A stretch of DNA of 64,000 bases from Typhlomys cinereus (GCA_023101885.1 JALPQD010000005.1:6936584-7000583); one strand, 5' to 3'; numbered from the stretch's first letter, positions 1 to 12,113 are shown. Translations and numbers: made by a program. Notes: a model not told the origin generated them from the sequence alone.

Positions 1-1344
1 CTTTTAGTAAGCGGTGCCAAAATTGCTCTGTGTTGTGTTTTTTTCCCCCATAGGACTCCCAGACTCTGAAATTGGAACGAAGTCAACAGAAATCACATTG
101 AATTATAACAATCTCTCATTTTTTAAAAGATTACCTGCAGCCCAGTGTAAGTAGGGCCAACCATCATAATGCACACTATTTTGGGGAGCACTGATGTTTA
201 TTTTACTGGAGGCAATAGGAGTGAAAGCTTGAGGAATGGCATGCTCACAGGTGGCAAGTAGCATGAGAAACATCTCTTGCATGCATTGAACTGGCTCATT
301 TATTATAAATTCCAAAATATGAATCACAAGGCTCACAGAGTTCTTGATCATGAAATACTCAAGTTTTGTAGGGTGGTTCCTGCAATTTGATAATGGTAAA
401 GTTTCAGGGGAGGGATACTTTTCATATCTAGCAGAAATAACAAGGGGAACATTTTGGTTGCAAAAAGTTCTCTCAAGACATTAGGCAAGCAAAATGCTAA
501 CAAGTTTAATTATTCACGACGGCACATTTATGTAGAGTATAATGTCACAATCAATGATTACAACCTCATACAAACAGCATCGTAATAATTCTACAAGGCG
601 TGTTCAGTAGTGAAATAATTTAGAATTTGAAATCAATAGCATTTATAGGCATTGGAAAATGTCAAATGGAAAATGAATGTGAGCTTTTGTATTCTTTAAG
701 TAGCATTTTTTGCTTTTTCAGATTTTAATTTATTCCTTAAAAGATTTCTTAGTAACCTGAAATCAAAAGCAAATCTTTCTCCCAATGTCCAGGTGCTTTT
801 TCCAAAGAGTTCATTTTCTTAGGAAGCAGTTTGAAACACAAGAACAAGTGCTTGTAAGTTCAGTGGTTTTCTAGCTTTGACTTTTGACATTCATGTCTCT
901 TAACTTCCCTCTCCTTCATTCCACCTCACAGTCGTTTTCTTCCTCTTCCTCTTCCCCTTCCTCTCACTCTTTTTAAGTCTTTTAGATGCCACCTTTGGCA
1001 CAAATACTGTCCACTACAAGGAACCAGCCTGATTCAATCTCATAAAACTAGAGGATTTGCGTAGGTGTTAGAACTCTCTGTACTATGCCTCGACTTTGTT
1101 GTAGACACAAAACCATTCTAAAACAATAAATTACTTAAACACGATCCCTGATAAATTGGCTGGATGTGTACTGCTCTCTTAAAAACATCTGTTTGTCTTT
1201 ATTATGTGGAGAAAACAAAGACAGAGAGTTGTAAATAGTGGCAATAGCTTCACGAAACTTTCTTAACTAATTGCTATTTCCTACTAAGAACAAAAGCTAC
1301 CTATATTTAATGGTCTATTCGGTGTAAAGCAGCTTTTGTAAATA

Positions 1345-1370
1345 TTTATTTGAGAGAGGTAGAGATAGGG

Positions 1371-1401
<31 letters not shown>

Positions 1402-1430
1402 CAGAGAGAGAGAGAGAGAGGGAGGGAGAG

Positions 1431-1480
<50 letters not shown>
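1345..1480 (+). repeat. (GA)n-rich purine tract
   Basis: A nearly pure run of GA with GACA and GGGA variants. It may be the tail of a decayed SINE, since TGAGCACACACATGCCAGAC follows. Confidence 0.9.
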
Positions 1481-1547
1481 ATGAGTGAGCACACACATGC
1501 CAGACCATGTGGTGGAAGTTGGAGGGCAGATTTCAGAATTTTAGAAT

Positions 1548-1780
1548 TCCCTCCCTCCCTTCTTCTTTCCTTCCTCCCTTCCTCCCTTCCTCCCTTCCTC
1601 CCCCCTCCCTCCCTCCTTCCTTCGTTCCTCTCTCCCTCCCTCCCTCCCTTCCTCTTTCCTCCCTCCCTCCCTCCCTCCCTTCCTCCCTCCTTCTTTCGTT
1701 CCTTCGTTCCTTCATTCCTTCGTTAGTTTGTTCCTTCCTTCCTTCCTTCCTTCCTTCCTTCCTTCCTTCCTTCCTTCCAT
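1548..1780 (+). repeat. Polypyrimidine (CCCT/CCTT)n tract
   Basis: About 230 bp of almost pure pyrimidine, ending in a perfect (CCTT)n array at about 1731-1778. Together with the purine tract at 1345 it makes one strand purine-rich and then pyrimidine-rich. Confidence 0.92.
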
Positions 1781-2493
1781 CCATTGTTAGGAATCTATGG
1801 ATTGAACTCAAGTCACCAGGCTTATACATAAGTGGTTTAAAACACTGAATTTTATTAACCTGTGAATAAAACATTCTTTTCAGGTTTTTTTTTAAACAAC
1901 AACTTAATGCTACTTTAAAACTTACAAAATGCCCAAGAGCTTTTATTTTTATGTTAAAAGTAACATTCTTACACTGATATTCATCATTGGAAAATCCTAT
2001 ATTCCTTCTGAATCTGTTCATTTTCAAACCAATGCTATAACCTGCAAGTCTCCCTTCATTAAGCTGGTCTCACTAGTACAAGAGTTTAAAATAATCCTGC
2101 AAACAGGTTGTGTTAATTCTAAAAACAAAAGAAAAACTCTTGACATTTTCTAGTAAAAGCTGTTTTAGTTATGAAAGCATTTAGCTGTCAATTCCAGTCT
2201 TTGCTGACACATTTTTAGCCTTCGGGAAAAAGATGTATTTAGCCAATTGTCCATTAATGGAGTGATGCCCAATTGCCTTATGCACCACCAAATTACCTAT
2301 CAACTGAAAAAGAAAAAGAAGAAAATTTAATTTCAGGTTACTCAAGAAACTATGGCAACCAAGCTGTTTGGCAGTCAAAGGGTGTAAGACCCAGATTAGA
2401 TAGATGGATATATTTACATATTCACTTTTACATTAAACAGAGTGGATGACACATCCCTGTATAAAACCTATTATTTAAACACTTCAAGTGAAA

Positions 2494-2585
2494 AGTGTTA
2501 AAATAAATGGCTCATGACTTATGAAGTGTTAAAATAAACGTTTATTTCAACACTAGACGTGTCATAAGCCATTTGTTTCAACACT
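2494..2585. repeat. 92-bp palindromic element (MITE-like), family unknown
   Basis: It is symmetrical about 2539.5. The outer arms 2494-2518 and 2561-2585 pair at 22 of 25 positions. The inner arms 2525-2539 and 2540-2554 pair at 14 of 15. Only the six bases between the arms on each side fail. The motif AGTGTTRAAATAAA occurs four times, twice direct and twice inverted. This looks like a short inverted-repeat transposon remnant or a hairpin-forming element, and I cannot name a family. Confidence 0.8.
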
Positions 2586-4067
2586 TTCTTCTTCACAAGA
2601 CTCATCCAGACAAGAAGAGAAGATCTCATTTGCTATGAGGATGTCAAGAAGCTAAGGTGTGGAGAGCAAGATTGGAGATGTTCATGCTAGGATTTTGGTT
2701 TGGGGAGACTCCAATCAGAAGATAGCAGGGAAATCTGACTTTTCCGCCTCGGGAAAGCTGTGTGAATGTAGTGAACTACTCATTAATGACATACAGATTG
2801 GCTGTGTTTCCTTATCACATTTCTCTTAACTGATTCTGTGACTTCAGGGCAGGTCTAAGCTTCAAATTATGAACAAAATTCACTGTTTTGGATAATCCTA
2901 CAAGAAGACATATGCTTCATCTCACGTCTCTGCTTATTAGAAGATCACAGTAGAAACTAAAGTCTTCTGAGAACAACTTCCCCAGGATTTCAGGGAGCAA
3001 TTCATAAGCATAATACGTGCATGTGTTTTTACAGCATTTCCTGATGCCAAGTTTCATCCAGAGCATGATGATAATGTTCAATAATTTAATCTCTACATCA
3101 TTGTGGTGGGCATTCTTATTTCTCTTCTGTTGAGATGGAACAAACAAGTCACAGGGCTTGAATATCTGACTCTGGGAAAGTGATACCTGGTGGCGCTGTT
3201 GGGGAGTCCCTGTCTCCCATCCCATCCTCGGGTTGCTGCTTTCAGCAATAGAGAGAGCTCTTATCCTGTCAGATGCTCTGAAGCCATGGGGCCTCAGAGG
3301 TCAATTCATCTTCCGCTTGTAAACAATCTCGAGATAAGAGAACTAATGGCTGATGTCTGGTGATACTAAGATCAAATAATTACTTGGTAAGTTTCTTATT
3401 TCTTGCAGTTTTGCCTGTTTTATGACTATTTTCTTCACTGGCTGTCTACAGTTGTATTGGTCAAATTATTTTCCTTTATGGTGTCTCTTTTGTGTCTCCA
3501 ATAAAAATTATAGTTGACTGTTTCCATTTTTAAGCAAAGCAGGTCATAGCAGATTTTCGATCTGAAGCAACTTTTTATAGCTACCAATGATAAATTCTTC
3601 TCTCCCCTTCTCATCTCAGAGCTTGTTTATTCTATGGATTAGTTGCTTTGTATCCTCTGACCTATATCATCCCCTTTCTTTTGCACCCTGTGGATATTGT
3701 TATCTCTTAATGCCAATGGCAGAAACTGGAGTGGTTGAGACATCGGATCAGCAAGGATCTAGGTGTTCACTTCAGATGGGCATTGGGAAGGCCAGTGGAT
3801 GGGTTCAGGGGGCACAGATGGAGTTGAGGTCCATGAATAAGGCACAGTAACATAAAGGAAATAAAAAGTTCAGAGAATGGTCATTGAAGGCTGTACAGTG
3901 ATTGAGAAAATTAGTAAAATAATAAAACTATTATTTAGCATAATTATTATCTATTTTTATAGTCTTGTCGATATTCACATCCATTCCCATGTCCACAGAA
4001 GTCAAGCTAGCCAGACTGAAATTGAATGATGTTATTAACTATTGCTGGTATAGATAAAGAGGAATAT

Positions 4068-4428
4068 ATACATCTCTTCACATATACATATGCACATTCA
4101 CATACACGTTTACATACATTTGTATATATCTATACTCACGTTTATATATACACATGCATTTCTTTACATACACATGTACACATCTCTTTACACACTCACA
4201 TTAGTATACATACCTTCACCTACAAGTATATGTATATTTACATCTCTTCATACACACATATTAGCATGCATTTATACATACATGTACACATCATTTCATA
4301 TACATATCTATACATATATTTCTACACACATATATGTATACATTTCTTTACACACAAATACATGTTTACATCTCTTTACACACATAAATATATCTGTATG
4401 CACATATATAAAACATTTTTCACCACTT
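4068..4428 (+). repeat. Degenerate CA/TA-rich minisatellite
   Basis: Irregular repeats built on ACATCTCTTTACACACA and TATACATATA-like units. It yields open but meaningless frames (Tyr/His/Thr/Ile-rich) and should not be read as coding. Confidence 0.75.
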
Positions 4429-4491
4429 TATTAGCATATGTAATCATTTTATGATTGAATGGCATATAATGCAATGAAAGGTCTTCATAGG

Positions 4492-4501
4492 AAAAAATAT
4501 T
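4492..4501 (+). repeat. Target-site duplication, left copy (L1)
   Basis: AAAAAATATT, repeated at 11104-11113 immediately after the L1 A-rich tail. The low complexity of the decamer means the exact limits may be off by one or two bases. Confidence 0.7.
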
Positions 4502-4785
4502 GCCCTACCCCGGAGCCGCCAGGCCAGCAGCACCTGTGCGGCTGCCGCTGGCTTTGCCCCAGAACCCCGCCCCCTCCGCGCCGACCCCCGCCAAGCTCCC
4601 AGGTGAGTGAGCAAGCGAGGGAGCCCCTCCCAGCCCAGCCCAGCCCCCCACCGCGGAACCGCCCGGCCAACAGCACCCGGGTGGCCGCCGGCTTTGCCCC
4701 CCGGACCCCACCCTGGACCCCAGCCCCTCGCGCCCTCCCGCCAGCACATCTCCGCCCTACCCCCAGGTCGCAGGTGAAGAATTCT
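4502..4785 (+). promoter_or_regulatory. L1 5' UTR promoter: two GC-rich tandem monomers
   Basis: A sharp GC island inside AT-rich intron. Two related units begin at 4511 (CGGAGCCGCCAGGCCAGCAG) and 4654 (CGGAACCGCCCGGCCAACAG), 143 bp apart. Both contain GGCTTTGCCCC, and both are followed by CCC-rich stretches. The motif GCCCTACCCCC occurs at the start (4502) and again near 4754, suggesting the copy begins inside a unit boundary. Tandem 5' monomers are how several rodent L1 families carry their promoter. CAGGTGAGTG near 4610 resembles a splice donor. Confidence 0.8.
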
Positions 4786-5157
4786 GCCATCAACATGTTT
4801 TTTTTTTTCACCTTACTGATCCTTTCTAGTATCAGTGCTGTAGATCAACTTCCTCATACAGCCACCCCAAAAACATACAACTCCAGGGAGTACACCACTC
4901 ACCCTCACATTTCACCAAGACACTAAATTGTAAAAGTGCACTACCATACTAATATTCACCCCTGGTTACATAACCTGACTTAACTGATGTACTAACAGCC
5001 TAGTAGCCTCATCTAGGATATAACAATAACAATACACAAACATATCCAATCCAAGGCAAGCACTAGTAATAACTGGCAGGTGTAACAATACCAACTACAT
5101 CGGTTCAGTGAAAAACACACAGAAACTGAAAGGTCCTAAAAAAAAAAAAAAAAAACA

Positions 5158-6221
5158 ATGCCCAAGTCAAAGTGCAGATCCACCAGAAACAAAACCCAAG
5201 AAGACCAATCTCCCACCAAAAGAATCAATCCCATAGCAATGGATTCCGACCAGAAAAATCCACAGAAAATAGCCATGAAAGCCAGACCCAACATAACAAC
5301 TTTCAGAGTATGATCATTACCATAATTAATACTATGAAAGAGGAAATCCGAGAAGAGTTAAACAACCATATCAACCACTTTGAACAGGAACACAACAGGC
5401 ACCTGGAGGAGTTGAGAAAAACAGTTCAAGAAACAAAAATAGGTATAGAGCAGTTAAAACAGATTCAAGCAGAGTTTAAAACTGAACTAAAATACAAGTC
5501 ATCTTTAACCCAAAACTCAACAGAGAGTCTTATCAGCAGAACAAATGAGGCAGAAAATAGAATTTCAGATCTTGAAGACAAAGTGGGAGAATTAACCAGC
5601 CTAATGGAAGAGATTGTTAAAGCCAAAAAGATACTGGAGAGGAACATTCAAGAAATATGGGACACCCTGAAGAAGCCTAACATGCGCATTCATGGAATAC
5701 CAGAACAAGAATCCCAAAATACCACACCTGAGGAAATATTTCAATTCATCATAAATGAAAACTTCCCACAACTAAAGAATGAGAGGCCTATCCAAATACA
5801 AGAGGCATTTCGCACTCCAAACAGATATGACCAAAATAGAAAATCGCCATGTCAAATAATAGTCAAAACACTCCACATTCAAGACAAAGAAAAGGTGCTG
5901 AGAGCTTCAAGAGAAAAAAAGCAAGTCACTTTTAAAGGTAAACCTATTAGAATAACAAATGACTACTCAATGGAAACAGTAAAACCAAGAAGAGCTTGGA
6001 GAGACATACTTCAAGTATTAAATGAGCAAAAATGCCAACCCAGACTGATATACCCGGCAAAACTATCTGTCATGATTGAGGGAGAAAGAAAAGTTTTCCA
6101 ACACAAAGACAACTTGAAGGGATACATGTCTACCAAACCAGGCCTTCAAAAAATGCTAGAAATGATACTCAAGCTTGAAGAAAAGAACAAGCATATCCAG
6201 GAGGACAGAAGGGAAGTATAA
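5158..6221 (+). pseudogene. L1 ORF1 (RNA-binding chaperone protein), one frameshift
   Basis: L1 ORF1p trimerises through a coiled coil and coats L1 RNA. A good native start is the ATG at 5158 (MPKSKCRSTRNKTQ, a basic N-terminus), just after an A-run at 5137-5154. That frame closes at 5311. The rest is open in another frame from 5172 to 6221 (349 codons if begun there). A single-base indel near 5300 therefore separates about 50 N-terminal residues from the body. The body shows a heptad-like coiled coil (about residues 45-150), then the RRM (IQEIWDTLKKPNMRIHGIPE, ENFPQLKNE, QEAFRTPNR). It ends with the C-terminal domain (REKKQVTFKGKPIRITNDYS, RRAWRDILQVLNEQKCQPR, YPAKLSV). Apart from the shift the frame is uninterrupted. 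Confidence 0.9.
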
Positions 6222-6278
6222 TACCACCAAAACATAAATAACAAACAACATGCTTACAAAATCTACTAAACATAAAAA

Positions 6279-9200
6279 ATGTCCAGAATTAAAAATAATT
6301 TCTCCATTATAACATTAAATGCCAATGGTATTAACTCACCTGATTAAGAGACGCAGATTACAAACTTGGATTAAAAACTACAATCCAACAATCTGCTGCT
6401 TTCAGGAAACTCATCTAACCACAAAAGATAGGCACGCTCTAAAAATAAAAGGCTGGTCCAAAATCTTGCAAGCTAATGGAAACAGGAAACAGGCATGGGT
6501 AGCAATTATGCTTTCAGACAAAGTGGACTTCAAACCAAAGAAAATCATAAGAGACACAGATGGATACTACATTTTAGTCACAGGTACAATTCACTAGGAA
6601 GACTTCACAATACTGAACATATATGCACCCAATATGGGCCCCTCCACATTCATTAAGAAAACCCTACAGCGTCTAAAGCAAGAAATCAACCCCCAAACGA
6701 TAATTCTTGGGGACTTCAATACCGCCCTCTCAACATGGGATAGATCAACAGGTCAAAAGCTTAACAGAGACACTTTGGAAGTTAATCAAACCCTTAAAGA
6801 GATGGACCTTACAGATCTCTATTGAACTTTTCACCCACGCACCAAAGAATACACATTTTTCTCAGCAGCACACGGAACTTTCTCCAAAATAGATCACATA
6901 CTGGGCCACAAAACGAATCTACACATATACAAGAAAGTTGAAATTCTAACCTGTGCCCTGTCAGACCACCATGGCCTAAAGCTGGACATCCACAACACAA
7001 CAAACAAGAGAAAATACACTAACTCCTGGAAACTTAACAATATGATGCTGAATGAGAACTGGATTCAGGAAGAAATTGAAAAGGAAATTCAAGATTTCCT
7101 GAAAGTGAACGATAATGAAAATACAACTTAGCAAAATCTCTGGGACACAATGAAAGCTGTCCTAAGAGTAAGTTCATAGCTCTTAATGCCTACATCAAAA
7201 AAATGGAAACATCAGAAATAAATAACTTAACAATGCAGCTTAAGGCTTTAGAGAAACTTGAGCAATCTGATCCCAAAAGTAGTAGAAGAGAGGAGATTAG
7301 CAAAATAAGGGAAGAAATATCTGAAATCGAGACTAAGAAAACGATAGAAAAAAATCAACCAGTCAAAAAGCTGGTTCTTTGAAAAAATCAATAAGATTGA
7401 TACACCCCTAGCTAAATTAACCAAAATCAAGAGAGAGAAAACCCAAATTAACAAAATTAGAAATGAACATGGAGTTATCACTACTGATACCCAAGAAATC
7501 CAGAGAATTATAATATCATATTTCAAAAACTTATACTCTGTGAAGTTTGACAACACAAAAGAGATGGATGAATTTCTAAGTAAACACAACTTACCTAAAT
7601 TGAATCAGGAAGTTGTGAATTATTTAAATGTCCTATAACATATAAGGAAATTGAAGAAGTAATCTCGAATCTTCCCACCAAAAAATGTCCTGGACCAGAT
7701 GGATTCAGCACAGAATTCTACCAGACATTTAAGGAGTTAATAACACCAATACTCCTTAAACTGTTCCATCAAATAGCAAAGGAAGGAACACTACCAAATT
7801 CCTTCTATGAAGCTAATATCGTCTTAATCCCAAAACCTAATAAAGATTCACTTAAAAAAGAAAATTATAGGCCGATCTCTCTGATGAACACAGATGCAAA
7901 GATTCTCAACAAAGTCTTAGCAAATCGGATTCAAAAACATCAAAAAGATCATTCACAGGGACCAAGTAGGCTTCATCCCCGGCACACAAGGTTGGTTCAA
8001 CATACGCAAATCAATAAATGTAATTCATCATGTAAACCAGTCCAAAGTCCAAGACCACGTGATACTCTTGATAGATGCAGAAAAAGCCTTTGACAAGATC
8101 CAACAGCCTTTTATGATCAAAATGCTAAAGACAGTAGGAATGGAAGGAACTTTTATCAATATAATAAAAGCTGTATACAACAAGCCCACAGCAAGCATTA
8201 TGCTCAATGGGGAACAATTGGAAGCATTCCCACTTTGATCAGGAACTAGACAAGGCTGTCCTCTCTCGCCACTTCCATTCAATATTGTACTTGAAGTCTT
8301 AGCTGAAGCCATAAGACAAGAAAGGGACATAAGACGGATTCAAATCGGCAAGGAAGAAGTCAAGCTATCCCTATTTGCAGATGACATCATCTTATACCTG
8401 TGGGATCTCAAAAACTCCACCAGGAAGCTCCTGGAACTAATTGAGAAGTTCAGCAGGGTGGCAGGATACAAAATAAATGTGCAAAAATCAGAGGCCTTCC
8501 TATATGCCCAGAATGAAAGAAGTGAAAAAGCCTTGAGAGAAACAATCCCATTTACTATAGCCCCTAAAAAAATGAAGTACCTTGGTATAAACCTAACCAA
8601 GGAGGTAAAAGACCTTTACAATGAAAACTTTAAAACCCTAAAGAAAGAAATTGCAGAAGACAACAGAAGGTGGAAAGACCTCCCATGTTCCTGGATTGGC
8701 AGAATCAACATTGTAAAAATGACCATCCTACCAAAGGCAATATACAAATTCAGTGCTATACCAATTAAAATCCCAAAACAATTCTTTAAAGAAGTTGACC
8801 AAATAATCTCAAAATTCATATGGAGGCACAAAAGACCCAGGATAGCAAAGACAATCCTGAGTAACTAAAACACTGCTGGAGGTATTACCATACCAAACCT
8901 TAGTCTATACTACAAATTCATAGTTATAAAAACAGCCTGGTACTGGCTCCAAAATAGACACACAGATCAATGGATAAGGGTTGAAGACCCGGATATAAGC
9001 CCACAAAAATACAGCCATTTGGTCTTTGACAAAGGGGCCCAAAGAATCCAATGGAAAAAGAACAACATCTTCAACAAATGGTGCTGGCAAAACTGGGTCT
9101 CCACATGCAGAAGATTAAAGCTGGACCCGTACTTGTCACCATGTACAAGACTTAATTCCAAATGGATCAAGGACCTTGATATCAGGCCAGAGACTATAAA

Positions 9201-10067
9201 AACCATAGTTGAAAGGATAGGGAACTTCCTCAAGCTGATTGGTCTAGGCCAACATTTCCTAAACAGACATCCAATGGCACAGTCACTGCTACCAACTCTC
9301 AACAGTTGGGATCTTGTGAAATTAAAGAGCTTCTGTTCAGATAAAGAGATTGTAACACGAGCTCAAAGGTAACCCACAGAAAGGGAGAAAATCTTCACTA
9401 ACCACATATCTGATAGAGCTCTAAACTCCAAAGAAAACAATGGCCCAATTAAAAAATGGGCCCTGGAACTTAAAAGAAATTTTACCAGGGATGACATTAA
9501 AATGTCTAACAAATATCTCAAAAAATGCTCCACTTCCTTAGCCATCGGGAAATGCAAATGAAAACTTCCCTGAGATATCATCTCACCCTGGTCAGGATGG
9601 CAAAAATCCAGAATACAAACAACAACAAATGCTGGAGAGGATGTGGAGAGAGGGGAACTCTCCTACATTCCTGATGGGAATGCAGGCTCATACAGTCACT
9701 CTGGCGAGCCGTCTGGATATTCTTAAAGAAATTAAAGATTGAAATGCCATATGACCCTGCGATTCCACTTTTGGGAATAACCCCCCATGCAGCAGAGGTT
9801 CACCTCGATAGCACAAGCACAACCATGTTCATAGCAGCACTGTTTACAATAGCAAAGTCATGGAATCAACCCAAATGTCCAACAGTTGACGATTGGATAA
9901 GGAAATCGTGGTACATCTATACAATGGAGTACTACTCAGCCATCAAAAATGATGAATTACTGGAATTTGCCGGGAAATGGATGTCATTAGAAACAATTAT
10001 ATTAAGTGAAGTATCGCAAACCCAGAAAATTAATTGCCGTATGTACTCCCTAATAGGTGGCTCCTAG
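6279..10067 (+). pseudogene. L1 ORF2 (endonuclease and reverse transcriptase), multiply disrupted
   Basis: The start MSRIKNNFSIITLNANGINS is at 6279, 57 bases after the ORF1 stop. The AP-like endonuclease is recognisable by FQETHL (about 6400), GDFN (about 6709) and SDHHGLKLD (about 6961). The reverse transcriptase shows [15 protein letters not shown] (about 7693), NYRPISLMN (about 7863), [20 protein letters not shown] (about 8239) and the catalytic [10 protein letters not shown] (8371-8400). The C-terminal part has [13 protein letters not shown] (about 9630), MPYDPAIPLLGI and YIYTMEYYSAIKN. Breaks include a one-base insertion near 6341 and in-frame stops at 6595, 6823, 7129, 8236, 8866, 9370 and 9672. 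There is a deletion near 7165, a one-base deletion near 7741, shifts within 7930-8090 and another shift near 9550. It is not functional. Confidence 0.93.
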
Positions 10068-11103
10068 TACCAAACTCACCCAGCCCACATTGAGACACTC
10101 AAAGGTAAACCTATGTAATACAGTAATTGCAAGGATTATGAACAGGAGGGATGGGGTTGGAGGGCCACACCAGACACAAGGAGAGAGGGTACCATGTTAC
10201 AGCAGAGAAAATAGGCCTCCATCAAGGAATGCAAGTAAGTAATGTGACACCTGGTTAAGTTCACAGATGTTCGTTCCTGATCATGTACAACTGAGGGGGT
10301 ATGATCTCACCAGAAGGGGAGGGCATATAGTCTGGCAGATAAAAAGTAATCATTTTGCAAATGGGTGATTGACCCCTCCCTCACTGAGGTTTCCTACTTT
10401 TATTACATCTACCCTTGAATGTGCTATTATAACAAGACTCCAGTTTAACAGCTTTTTGTCTCTGACCAGGGGGTGACATACAGTGCCTAGCAGGATGGAG
10501 TGAAGGGCATTGCAGGAGCAGCAAAACTGCAAAAGAAAATCAACAAACCACAATCCAGAACTTCAGAGACTCTATATTAACCACATAGAACTAGGCCAGC
10601 CTAATCTCCCCCCATCCTGAAGCTCAGGGACATTTGTGGAAGAGGGGGCGGTAAGATTGTAAGAGCAAAAGGATTGGAGGAGCAATGATTTGCAAAATTC
10701 TCCACACTTGTTAGGGCTGAAGCAATCATAATAGGACTTTGCATGCCCTGCGCAATGTCCAACACACTATTGACCTCACAAAGTCTAGCATCAGCTAAAG
10801 GCACCAAGATCCTTGGAAGCAAGGGATTGGCAGCCACAGTAGTGTTCCTATGCTTAAGGGGGAAAACGAGAAAGCATTCAGGGAAATGCCACTGGGTCCT
10901 TGTACGTCATCGTAGTGGAGGACCCAGAGGAGAGTTAGGCATACACAGTAAAGGACTCTCTGGGAATTGGGGGGAGGCACTGGGGGATGGGGAGGGAGGG
11001 GAGGGGGAGCAGGGGGTTCGGGGGGAGGAGGAGGAAGGGAGGGAACTGGTCTACCTATTAAGTTTGTATGAGCAGAAATAATAAAAAATGTACTAAAAAA
11101 AGA
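10068..11103 (+). mobile_element. L1 3' UTR with G-rich polypurine tract
   Basis: Sequence from the ORF2 stop to the A-rich tail. A strongly G-rich stretch at about 10966-11048 contains many runs of three to six G and could form G-quadruplexes, a common trait of mammalian L1 3' UTRs. The segment 10527-11080 reappears inverted at 41835-42395 and 21823-22360, which identifies those as L1 3' ends of the same lineage. Confidence 0.88.
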
Positions 11104-11113
11104 AAAAAATATT
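11104..11113 (+). repeat. Target-site duplication, right copy (L1)
   Basis: AAAAAATATT directly after the L1 tail, matching the bases just before the GC-rich 5' end of the element. Confidence 0.7.
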
Positions 11114-11904
11114 ATGTTTTTCCTTTTTGTTTCTTTAGCAGTGATGATTTCCAGAAGTATAAGGTATCATCACTTCTGAACAAGTGCTGTAGGTTATAAG
11201 AATGCTCCTCTGACGTTGGCAACATGTAATAAATGTGTGTTATTCCTAAGCATCAATCAGTTTTAAGAATGGCAGTTGCCTGCAGACTGGTGGCAACAGA
11301 AACAGCTGTAGTAAGTACTACAGACATTAAAACACCAGATGACAGCTGCAGTCTTCTTGTTATGAAAGAACTCTCTTATGTCATGATGATTTTGTAACTA
11401 GCTACATGAGTTTCTAAATATCTAGTTTTTTAGGATTTCTGCGTCCTTCAGTCATGAAACTCGCATGGTACAGTGTTCTTCACTGATAAAAGAAATAAAA
11501 TACAGAAATACGTTCAAGACGTATAATGAACACACTCTGGCTACATCACACACCCATATGGTCTTTATGTCTCTCATCTATATAATTACTGAAAATATGG
11601 TTTGAAAATATTTAAATTTACTGAAAATATATAGAATTAAGATAAGAATATTTGATTCTTTACATTTACCTGAAATTAAAATTCTTAAGCAGTTCCTGTA
11701 ATTGCTGTATGGACAGTAATTGGATATATAATTTTATTAAAAACTGCTGAAGAGGAGAAATAGATAAGAATGGGAGATAGACAAGACAGGGTGGAAAAAA
11801 GTAATCACACTACATACTGTACATGTATGATATTCTCAACAAACTTTATGAAATGGAATAAATTTAAAATAATTAACTAACAAATTGTGAATATTAGGGG
11901 TTAG

Positions 11905-12080
11905 GTAGTTTTCTCAGTAGATAAAGGCTCCTAGTCACAAAACTGCAGATCTGAGTTAGATCCTCAGAAATTCACCTGATGGAAGGAGACAATCAACCTC
12001 TGAATGTTATCCACTGGCCTCTATACGGGCACCATGATGCATGATATATGTCTCTTCATTTTCTCTCTCTCTGCTATCTT

Positions 12081-12113
<33 letters not shown>

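Larger units (their letters stand above)
4502..11103 (+). mobile_element. Near full-length LINE-1 retrotransposon, sense strand, inactive
   Basis: A 6.6-kb L1 with all parts in order: GC-rich monomeric 5' UTR (4502-4785), non-monomeric 5' UTR (4786-5157), ORF1, ORF2, 3' UTR with a G-rich tract, and an A-rich 3' end. It is flanked by the 10-bp direct repeat AAAAAATATT at 4492-4501 and 11104-11113, which I take as the target-site duplication. The insertion point follows T-rich sequence on the minus strand, consistent with L1 endonuclease use. ORF2 carries many stops and frameshifts, so the copy cannot be autonomous. It is antisense to DPYD. Confidence 0.95.

Noticed and set aside
1284..1848. 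Several open frames rich in Ser-Leu, Pro-Ser-Leu or Arg-Glu-Gly
   Set aside because: They are translations of the (GA)n and (CCTT)n tracts in different frames. No start context or domain is present.
4026..4454. Overlapping open frames rich in Tyr, His, Thr and Ile
   Set aside because: They come from a degenerate CA/TA minisatellite. Composition alone keeps them open.
4444..4926. Pro/Ala/Gly-rich frames on both strands, which could suggest a GC-rich first exon or CpG island promoter of a host gene
   Set aside because: The GC block is the L1 5' UTR. It abuts the target-site duplication and leads directly into L1 ORF1.
9744..10067. Stand-alone protein beginning MPYDPAIPLLG
   Set aside because: It is the C-terminal end of L1 ORF2 and not a separate gene.
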